Below are positions 19,999-27,228 of a DNA stretch of 27,228 nucleotides, in pieces. The first letter of the stretch is position 1. The number at the start of each line of letters is the position of its first letter. A program made the position numbers and the translations under genes. This stretch comes from Chara braunii (Eukaryota; Streptophyta; Charophyceae; Charales; Characeae). The notes under the pieces are model-generated. The model was given only the letters and a program-made list of their open reading frames with translations. It was not told the origin of the DNA and made no database searches. Where the stretch lies: positions 1,882,993 through 1,910,220 of the forward strand of contig BFEA01000031.1 of assembly GCA_003427395.1 (NCBI GenBank), read 5' to 3'.

Positions 19999-20300
19999 TA
20001 GCTCAGCAGGGATACGCCTACCAGAGGGTGGTGACAGCCCCTCGGGTAGAGGTGAGTTGTACCTCGCGACGTCCCGACCTGTCGCGGGGTGTCGTAAGAG
20101 GTATAGCCCGCGCGCACGGTCGGAGTGGTGACTCTTTGTTCTTAAAAGGAAAAATCTAGCGTGACACGACCGTGAGGTTCACCGCCCCCCAGCAGGGTGC
20201 AGGACCGCCGCGCGCGACAGGTGGCGCCGCTGCCGGGGACCTTCGGTTGCCTGCCGGGGTCCTATGCGAACGAACCTGGGTTTGGTAAATTGAAGTCCTC
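19999..20300 (+). other. GC-rich island with box-A-like word and strong stems
   Basis: TAGCTCAGCAGG (19999-20010) matches a pol III box A, but no box B follows at tRNA distance. Two stems come next: CTACC-GAGGG against CCCTC-GGTAG (about 20017-20051) and ACCTCGCGAC against GTCGCGGGGT (20061-20090, 10 bp, one T.G). The GC-rich sequence continues to about 20260 with GGACC/GGTCC. It could be a tRNA-derived retroposon head or a structured RNA. Its composition differs sharply from both flanks. Confidence 0.45.
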
Positions 20301-20318
20301 GCTAGACGACAACCTTTA

Positions 20319-20433
20319 GATAAGCTATAAAGCTTGTCACACGTGAGTTGAATTACCATTGGACTTAACACTAAGAATGTTATATGCAGAAGTGTGAAGT
20401 CACACCAACAATGCGAACAACTCTCATTGTTCG
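20319..20433 (+). other. Hairpin field, part 2
   Basis: GATAAGCT/AGCTTGTC with ATAA loop and one T.G (20319-20338), GTGTGA/TCACAC with a two-base loop (20392-20405), CGAACAA/TTGTTCG with CTCTCA loop (20414-20433). Weaker stems follow to about 20700. Confidence 0.6.
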
Positions 20434-20898
20434 GGACTTCAACTGCTTACGCACGTTCTTAATGAACGGACTAGGGTATATGATAGTTAGGAGTCTATGT
20501 CAAAGATAAAACTACTGAATGTAATGCTCTTATATAGTAGGTAGAAGTTAGGTTAACGATTTGGGGGAGGTGTCTGCATATGCTGGATCTGCCCTTCTGT
20601 TTACGTACTCGTGTCATTTGTCTGTAGGCGCGTCTCTCAACTTAAGTTGTTAACAGGTTAATGACTCTAATTGACTCTCATAAATTCTCAAAGAGTCGAG
20701 GAATGATAGACGCGTGACTGACTGTTCCGTTTATTTTTAGCTAAAGTATACTGACTTAAGTAAACTTTGCTTTCGTATTACTTTCCTTACTTGTGTCTCC
20801 TTAGCCAGGTATAAGTTGTAGGGTTATGACAGACTTTTGTTCCTTGTGTGATTAGGCTCCCGTGAAGTCGTCACGTTTGCTTGCATGAACTGACGGAG

Positions 20899-21461
20899 GT
20901 AAATGATGGGATACTCCCGTAAGAGTTACTCTGCCATTCACTAGGTAATGATCTGGTGAAACGTTTGTCTGACTTTGGCGTTAGTAACGAGAAGATGCCG
21001 TGCGTCTTTTTTGTTACTTACGAAACTAAATCTAAGAGGTAATCCGGTACTCCCGTGGGGTACAAGGCTTCTAAGTTAGGACGACTAACATAAGCAAAGG
21101 TAGTAGGAGGCTCCCGTGAGGCTCTCCTAGTCACCTATCGGACTAGATTTGGCAGATAATTGAGTACTCCCGGGTGAGTACACGAACTCCTAAGTCTAGA
21201 ACGATCTGTCCGACTTCCCGTGGGAGTCAACATACCTTTTGCTTCATTACGATGCATAGGCAGGTAGGTGAACGGTCAGGGCAACTTAACTAAGAGTTGT
21301 TTGACTAATCTCCTACACATCGAACGGATTATAGCATAACTCCCGGGAGGGTTATCCTAATACTTGTTAAATTTGGGGGATCAACTAACAGGGGAATGAA
21401 TGAGAAGATTGTGTTTTGACAAGTAAAGGGATACTCCCGGGTGAGTAACCCTGCTACTTGT
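20899..21461 (+). repeat. Hairpin-rich tandem unit 1
   Basis: Stems in order: 20899-20941 (ACTCCCGT...GAGT apex); 20980-21021 (GTTAGTAACGAGAAGA against TCTTTTTTGTTACTTAC, two G.T); 21026-21079 (GGTACTCCCGTGGGGTAC apex); 21098-21136 (TAGGAG/CTCCTA, CTC-CCGT-GAG apex); 21143-21199 (CTAGATTTGG/CCTAAGTCTAG base, GTACTC/GAGTAC apex); 21212-21228 (GACTTCC/GGGAGTC); 21328-21361; and 21419-21461 (ACAAGTA/TACTTGT with TACTC-CCGGGT-GAGTA apex, about 16 bp), which begins the next repeat. From 21098 on, the unit is repeated about 426 bp downstream. Confidence 0.75.
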
Positions 21462-21850
21462 TTTAGTATGACTAATGGGTTGGCGTGCTTTGTTACTAAC
21501 GACTTATCTATTTAACATTGAACCAGGTTATGGGAGGCTCCCGTGGGATTTTCCTATCACTGATCCGACTAGATTTGGGAAGAAATTTGAGTATTCCCGG
21601 GTGAGTACACTAACTCCTAAGTCTAAATCGATCTAACCGACTTCTGTGAGAGTCGGCATACCTCTTGTTCATTCGCGAAGTGTGGGTAAAGTAGGGGAAC
21701 GGTCAAGGCAATTTAACTAAGAGTTGTTTTGACTGATCTCCTAAACATCAAACTGGTTGTAGGATAACTCCCGTGGGGTCATCCTAATAGTTGTTTGATT
21801 TGGGGGTCAACTAACGAGGAGAGGAATGAGGTGATTGTGTACTGAAAGAG
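21462..21850 (+). repeat. Hairpin-rich tandem unit 2
   Basis: Copy of unit 1: 21526-21560, 21569-21625, 21637-21656 and 21760-21786 correspond to 21098, 21143, 21212 and 21328 (offsets 426-432). Stems are kept despite substitutions. GTACTC/GAGTAC in unit 1 becomes GTATTC/GAGTAC with a T.G pair, and C to T changes opposite G occur in the first stem. Flanking words such as ACGGTCARGGCAAYTTAACTA and GATTTGGGGG are shared. Unit 1 has about 95 more bases upstream (the 21026-21079 hairpin). Confidence 0.75.
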
Positions 21851-21859
21851 AGAGAAAGG

Positions 21860-23700
21860 GATGGTATGAGATTGTACGGTTATCAGAGTGACTAACCCAA
21901 GCATACGACCTCCCTTGGTAAAGTGGCTTAGTATTTTTGTAAAAAATACTATATCGCTCCTTACCTTACCAGGAGTCACTTTCCTCTGCTCATTCGACGA
22001 TAGGTTCCCCTTCTTCTATCTTACCCCTACCTCATTCTTGATACTTAACCATCTTTCTCCAACTGTCTAGCCCTGCGTTTCCACCGCCATCGTTCGTTTT
22101 GAACCACCCTTTTGTCTATAAGTCGTATCAGCAAGATCATTGCTTATGTATTGAGCTGACATTTTCTTTCTATGCCTATGCGGGATTAACTCTTACCCAC
22201 CATATAAAGGAAATATCTGAAAACAAACATAATCGATTCAGGTGTTGCTTGTCCTGTCTTGAACTAGCAAGACCGGAACACTTGTTCTAATGAGGCTTAA
22301 AATCCCTAATCCAGGTCGTTGCTAAAAAGTCTACAAAGGGGTAAGTCAGGTTGACTTAGTAATGGTTTTTCGCATCACAGAGATAAATGAAAGATTATAT
22401 ATCCCCTATGCCCCTCCATTATAGTACCTCTTTTGAAAGATTAGAAAAAATCCCGTTGAGGTAGGGACATAAAAACGATGCGAGCTGTAAAGTCCCCTTT
22501 TGAGGTGGATTGATGTATGTCAATGTCGAATACACTCGTTAAACCCTGGAAAAACATATAGTTGTTAGGCTACGTATTTGAAAACCACGCGTGTTCGCAA
22601 GGATCATGCGTCATACTTTCTTTCTATAGAATTGTAAATTAAACTAGCCCTATTAATTATTGCCATAAAATCTAAATAGATCATCCAATTCTTAGAGCGA
22701 TATGATATAGGCCTACTGAAAGACTCGATGTCCCGATAATAGTTCAACTCTGCAGGTTGTATCGCGCAACATATGAGTGTAAGACTATCTGCTTAAAATA
22801 ACTACCCTCCCTAAAAACCGACTGAAAATGATGAAACTATGAGAATATATAGAGTTGTCTAGCTTTCAACATTGTACTGTAGAAAGGTCATTAACTTGAT
22901 AGGCACGTTCAAGCGACAGTAAATTAACGTATATTAAATGTAATCTGATACTAGGAGCTTCAATTTTTGGTATAAAATTTGAAAAGGTAAGTCGGTGTAT
23001 GTATGGTAATGAGACTCTAGAAAACCGGTTAGAAACATAGTGTGATATGATATGAGTAGGTAAATGAAATAAAAGTGGGCGATACTATGTTTAGTATCTC
23101 AACAGTTAAGGGCCGACTAGTTAGTAGGAATAAGTCTATAACGTTAAGGCAGTGTGATATGGGGTTTGATTGGTAGGGTTGTTTAATCTTGAGATATAAA
23201 TTAATTATTTCACTATTCACTTAGTGATTGTCTAATCCTTAGGGACGAATAGTATAGTGGGCATAATATTGGGTCGTCTGCTTGACCGGCATGTATCTGT
23301 TTGAGGTTGACTATGGTAGAGTATGGTAATCGATTAACTTTAGGAATCATTACACAAAGAGTCCAATCAGATTTATCTCATTCTTGAAAGGCATATGAAT
23401 AAATTCGGATTTTGTTGATTCGTCAAAACTGTATCATGAGACTGTCTACTTAAATAACCATCTCCTATACTCAATATGATCAAGGTATGAGAGTATCCAC
23501 TTGAGCATTATCGAACTCTTGTATGTGGCTGGTTGTGAATGAATGTATGTGGGAGTGAATAAAATATGTTTCAAGTAATGTATTATTGTATGTTTTGTTC
23601 CTTGTTAAAGTGAAGTCATAACTTGTTGTGCATAATTACTGATTGCTTGATGACTGTCTTAATAAGTTTATGAATTGTTTTCTTCAATAAGGATAAAAAC
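21860..23700. other. Mostly unique sequence, no gene recognised
   Basis: AT-leaning sequence with small frames only (under 67 codons). Minor stems occur, such as TAAGTC/GACTTA at about 22342-22359 and GATACT/AGTATC at about 23080-23098. The boundary with the hairpin field is gradual. Confidence 0.5.
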
Positions 23701-23712
23701 ATGTATGAAATC

Positions 23713-23785
23713 CACGTTCGGCATGGGGCCGAAGGTGAATGGAGTGACCAACCTTTGTAGAGAAGAAATTCTCTCAAAGGAGGTC
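23713..23785 (+). other. Two strong hairpins in tandem
   Basis: 23713-23737: TTCGGC/GCCGAA with an ATGGG loop plus an outer CAC/GTG. 23746-23785: GACC, CCTTTG and AGAGAA pair with TTCTCT, CAAAGG and GGTC (16 bp, three small bulges, GAAA tetraloop, a GNRA loop typical of structured RNA). Weaker stems follow at about 23865-23898. Confidence 0.7.
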
Positions 23786-24299
23786 AACATGCAGAATCTG
23801 TCCTTTGAAAGATTGCAAAGTTGATTGATATTTTCTCCAAGCAGCTTAAAGAGGATATAGTAAAGTCTCGTAGGTGGTAGTGAGACTCACGCCGGAACAA
23901 TGTTCCTGGTCCATAGTGAGGTGTTGTCGCCTTTTCTGAAGAGAAGAAGTAACTACACTATCATCGAAGGGGAGGAAGATGTTTGGGCCCTTGGTAGGAC
24001 GCTGTCTATAGGAAAGGGGACTGTTGTTCGCCATGAGGTAAGGATTGGTTGCCTAACCTTGTGTCGGGAAGGACCACCTCATCTCCATGGTCAAGGCCTA
24101 ACCAACCATGAGCATGTGAGATGGGGTCGTTCTACTCTGTTGACAGAAAACTGATAAGGTCTCAGCATCGGAATCGGAGGAAGATGTGGTGAGGCTCCGT
24201 CTTAGAGCGGGGTTCGGGATCTGAGATGTTATCCCTTTGGTAGGATTACACCACCCCTCGACACAATATACCTCTGTTAAGCAAAAAGGAACAAATAAA

Positions 24300-24660
24300 T
24301 GTTATGTTATTGTTATTTTGTATCTTCATTGTATTTGTTGTTGTGGTATTTTATTATAACCATTTGTTCTCATTGTTCGTGGAAGTTGTCAGTTGATGTT
24401 TGTCTGCAGTGATATGATTGAATGGTTTGGATTTTTTATGAGCTTCCTTTACAGTTCAAACATCTCTTTGTATTATCACCTGTTATTCACACTATATTAC
24501 TTATTTATGACAGAAGAATGTCGTTTACATTTGTATTGTAAAAATTTCGTGAAAATAGGGGGAAAACCCTAAGTTCCGTAAAAGTTGTCTTTGAATTGTC
24601 TCTTCAATATTGATTGTGATTTGATTGACATGATATGATATTTTGATATTTGATAATCAT
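24300..24660. other. T-rich unique sequence, nothing recognised
   Basis: Rich in TTGTT/TATT words with no repeat unit, open frame or stem worth listing. Confidence 0.5.
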
Positions 24661-24661
24661 C

Positions 24662-24896
24662 TCAAGAAGGTGTAATCCTCCTTGAGTATGTTCTGATTAA
24701 TACTCGGATACGAGTATTATAGATGTATTCGTACGATACGTTGTTGAGTCAGTTCTTATTTGGATTATTTAAGGTTTAACCCAAAAATGGAAGGTTGACG
24801 GTGACCTTAAAAATTGAGTCTTATTTTGAGTCATGAAAATTATTGGAAGGACACCAAATGATGGGTCCTGCAATGAAAAGACACATGAGATGTGTC
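24662..24896 (+). other. Hairpin field, part 3
   Basis: TCAAGAAGG/CCTCCTTGA with one A.C mismatch (24662-24685), AATACTCG/CGAGTATT with GATA loop (24699-24718), AAGGT/ACCTT (about 24801-24818) and GACACAT/ATGTGTC with GAG loop (24880-24896). Similar in style to the field at 18540-21850. Confidence 0.55.
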
Positions 24897-24912
24897 CTCT
24901 TTTGAGTTTCTT

Positions 24913-25368
24913 TTAAAATATGTGTATTTTGCAAAAGACACCGTTCACCATCCCCATGGGGTTAGTCTGAGATAAGATTAAAGGATACCGAAATGGGATA
25001 ATTTGAAATTGTTGATGTTTTGAAAATATATCTTTTTGCATCAATGGTATTGTGGAAACCAACAATTTTATATTTATTTTGGGTTTTCGGCTCGTTTTAC
25101 TTATTTCGAGAGATCCCCGAGACGTGTGTCTGACCGCGCTGTGATCGAGACGGGAAGACACGACCCCTGAATGGCAACCTGACGATGCCCCTCGTTCATC
25201 CACTACATGGCAACCTGACGATGATGCAAAATTGTTGGTGATTTCGTAAATTGTTTTCGACATATATTGGGATGCACATCGTTCATCCAATAAGTGACAA
25301 CCTGACGAGGGGAAAATTTTGTCTATGAATTTTTTTGGTATATATTGAAATGAACATCGTTCATCCAC
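24913..25368 (-). other. 151-aa open frame across a tandem repeat, probably not a gene
   Basis: The frame runs through the 25173-25380 minisatellite, which gives repeated peptide words (SSGCH, VDER or LDER, SQY). Outside the repeat the translation has no domain, signal peptide or hydrophobic segment I recognise. The start lies in the last repeat unit. I judge it incidental, though a diverged gag-like fragment cannot be excluded. Confidence 0.2.
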
Positions 25369-25380
25369 TCCAGGAGGTGA
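25173..25380. repeat. Irregular minisatellite, period about 78-87 bp
   Basis: TCGTTCATCCA-type words lie at 25192, 25279 and 25357, and RCAACCTGACGA words at 25173, 25209 and 25296, with ATATATTG stretches between. Each RCAACCTGACGAtg can pair partly with the adjacent CATCGTTC, so units also have hairpin potential. Confidence 0.75.
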
Positions 25381-25429
25381 GTCTGAGGGACTAAATTACC
25401 AAGCCTATGGTAAAAAATTGGCATCGTTG

Positions 25430-25900
25430 GGACGTAACTCCCAGTGTTGGCTGCTGACCAAGTATAACCAGGCAGCGGACCTTCTGGTTTTGGCCTAGAG
25501 TTGAGACCTGAAGGGCGGCAACCTTAGTGAGGGAATCTACTCAGGTGGTTACTAGAGGGGTTGAGAGTCAGGTCTAGAAACTGGGTAAAACCCATGATAG
25601 GAGGATTTACCCATTATTGCGTAACCAATACAGGAACCACTGTTAATGTAACAACACAGTGGGCCGCAGATCTGGCCTGATCAACCGGACTGTGGTGGGT
25701 TTAGACCAAGACCGCCGATCCCCTCGCATTAGACTTCGGGCGGGACGGTAATATGGTTTAGGTTAAGACCCGCGTCCAAAGGGGGCAAGTTCTATGACTC
25801 CTCGGGCAACCAACGAGGATCTGGGAAGAAAGTCTAAAGATGCGGAAAATATGATCGTTGTCTTTCTTGGTAATTTTCTCCGTTGTAGTACAGATCTAGT
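25430..25900. other. Moderate-GC unique segment, no gene recognised
   Basis: Sequence of even composition leading into the tRNA-like head. It could be the body of a retroposon whose boundaries I cannot see. A 62-aa frame starting at 25794 ends just after the tRNA-like sequence and has no recognisable domain. Confidence 0.4.
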
Positions 25901-25906
25901 ATCCCC

Positions 25907-25980
25907 ACCATTGGTTCATTGGGTTTGGTTTGGGGGGGTTTCAGTATGTGGGAGACCCGGGTTAAAATCCCGGCGATGGT
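25907..25980 (+). other. tRNA-like sequence, 74 nt, degenerate
   Basis: ACCATTG (25907-25913) pairs with CGATGGT (25974-25980) as a 7-bp acceptor stem with one T.G. A perfect T-arm CCGGG-TTAAAAT-CCCGG (25957-25973) abuts it exactly as in a tRNA, and the total length of 74 is canonical. TGGTTCATTGGG (25912-25923) resembles box A but is shifted by two bases. The D-arm does not fold and the centre forms GGTTTC/GAGACC with a nine-base loop, so no anticodon can be assigned. Best read as a tRNA pseudogene or SINE head. Confidence 0.55.
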
Positions 25981-25984
25981 AGAA

Positions 25985-26280
25985 TGTATCAAGGGAGACA
26001 ATGTGAATCTTGCTTACATCTCAATCCAGGGACTCGGATTTGGCTATCCACTTATTAGAGATGCGCCTTATTTGGGAAAGGGATTCACCTTTTCTTTCAA
26101 ACAAGAAATAGAAAGTACATATGTTGTTTTGTATTGTATCATCCGTCCAGTGGTGTTATCGATATTGTCATACTTTATCAGTTGATTTTATTTTGGGAAA
26201 CGATGTAAAGGGGAACTGTATGAACGATTGTGATAAACGTCTTTAGCAACGGGGACGTCTCTTAATAGGGTCTGGGAATA
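25985..26280. other. Unique sequence between tRNA-like head and element C
   Basis: No gene, repeat or strong stem recognised. If the tRNA-like sequence heads a SINE, this would include its body, but no A-rich tail is evident. Confidence 0.45.
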
Positions 26281-26281
26281 T

Positions 26282-27228
26282 TGTCGGACCAAATACCCTT
26301 ACAAGGGTATTTGGCCATGCTTTTGCATTTGACGAAGTGACAGCGTCGGCTACCATGACGGGGCTGGTTTGGAATGGAAAGAGTATGCGCGCTTTAGCGT
26401 GACACTTGAAATGATTTCCTCGGCCATTGAGGCCTGGGCGAATCGGTGAGAAAATTTCGAGAATATGCGCACGCGTTATTATGACGCGCGCTGTGATGGT
26501 TAGGATTAGTAGTAATACCCTCTGACCGAAAAGGTCGAGGGGATGATTGAGTTAATGTTGTGTTGGGTAGATCTACGACACACGTTGAAACTTGGCCTGG
26601 TACCTGTCTACCTACTGGTACTGGACGTCTAAAAATACCAACGGTTGTCTTCCTCTACTCGGCCTCCGAGTCGGGTACTCGGCACATTTACCTCTACTTA
26701 GTGAGGTACCAACTTACCTACCACTTGAGTGTTTCCCCCGCCACGACCCTCAAATGTCGCGGCCATAGCTAGGTACCAACCTACCCCGCCACTTAAGTGT
26801 TTTCCCCGCCGCGACCCTCAATGTCACGGCCACGGCTAAGTATCGGCCCTTAGGGCCTTCCAATTAACCAAGTACCCTGACGGATCGCACACACACTCAA
26901 GCCGACAAGCACTCAGGCAGGCACGCTGACCGACAAGCGTGCTCGCACGCAGACTTAAAAACGGGCTCAGGCCACTAGGCGGAATGAGCCTCACTTCAAT
27001 ATATATCTGAGCTGGTCCTAGAGCTGCTCCTCTTCTAACCGAAGTAGGAGCTAGCTCAGTGGGTTTCGGTGTGGGTTGAGGATCAAGTGATTTGGGGATC
27101 GAATCCATCCGACCCCAAGCTAGCTCTTTTTGGCAAGGAACTCATCTTTTGTTTCACCCGATTTCAATAGGCCGGGACTTGAACCCGTGACCTCGAGATC
27201 GAAGTTAGTTAGAGTTCGTGGTTGCAGT
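26282..27228. mobile_element. Dispersed element C, copy 2, cut by window end
   Basis: Same orientation as 10799-11732, offset 15483 at the left and 15496 at the right because of a 12-bp insertion near 27013-27024 and one extra base near 27126. The opening inverted repeat is a perfect 12-bp stem here (CCAAATACCCTT/AAGGGTATTTGG, AC loop). The 67-bp units (26704, 26771), box-A-like TAGCTCAGTGGG (27052-27063) and minus-strand T-arms are all present. A G to C change makes the T-arm flank TTGGGG/CCCCAA pair better than in copy 1. Confidence 0.8.

Noticed and set aside
21860-22300. Small open frames near 21888-22290 as coding exons
   Set aside because: Short, no motif, no consistent splice signals, and an opposing frame of similar length on the other strand.
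24913-25368. Retroelement gag-like protein
   Set aside because: Peptide repeats come from the DNA minisatellite. No zinc knuckle of CCHC spacing or other gag feature was found.
25907-25980. Functional tRNA gene
   Set aside because: D-arm and anticodon arm do not fold and no U33 or anticodon can be placed. Only the acceptor and T-arm survive.
1-27228. Viral integration, rRNA, or reverse transcriptase and transposase genes
   Set aside because: No frame showed a recognisable polymerase, integrase, capsid or transposase motif, and no rRNA-like segment was recognised. Degenerate fragments could be missed without a search.

Overview
The window looks like a stretch of a large, repeat-rich eukaryotic nuclear genome. 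It holds many di-, tri- and tetranucleotide microsatellites, several minisatellites, tRNA-derived retroposon-like elements, a 565-base assembly gap (12740-13304), and no recognisable protein gene. The longest gap-free open frames (190 aa at 11907-12479 minus, 151 aa at 24913-25368 minus) lie in biased or repeated sequence and show no domain I can name. I cannot place the species. One tRNA-like head (25907-25980) faintly resembles plant SINE heads, which is not enough to assign a lineage.

Layout: 1-115 compound (CT)n(AC)n microsatellite; 116-440 degenerate 86-bp tandem repeat; 440-2290 unremarkable; 2291-3540 GC-rich block with a minisatellite, tRNA-like element A and a paired B-box-like repeat around (GA)n; 3600-3720 purine tract; 3833-3965 four adjacent hairpins; 4088-5388 a 650-bp unit in two tandem copies; 5390-8560 AT-rich and gene-less; 8630-9110 element B, related to A; 9490-10330 hairpin-bearing unique sequence; 10799-11757 element C copy 1 (copy 2 is 26282-27228 and runs off the window); 11880-12600 GC-rich block; 12696-13369 microsatellites around the gap; 13851-14133 (ATG)n and (GAA)n; 14430-14720 36-bp minisatellite; 14918-18511 a cluster of diverged tandem segments with five (TTA)n tracts in one orientation, including a hairpin-forming 31-bp minisatellite; 18540-21860 a dense field of hairpins including a 426-bp tandem duplication; 21860-24660 mostly unique sequence with a few hairpins; 24662-24896 more hairpins; 25173-25380 minisatellite; 25907-25980 tRNA-like sequence; 26282-end element C copy 2.

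The most interesting signal is the hairpin field (18540-21860, with outliers at 2291, 2901, 3833-3965, 5854, 9670-10098, 23713-23785 and 24662-24896). About fifteen hairpins share an apical pattern close to ACTC-CCGT-GAGT on lower stems of different sequence. Their imperfect pairs are mostly G.T on the plus strand (about 25 G.T against about six A.C, counted by hand). That bias suggests structures kept as plus-strand RNA. Nothing indicates what they do. No set of genes working together can be described, because none is supported. The functional units I can defend are repeats, retroposon-like elements and putative structured RNA.
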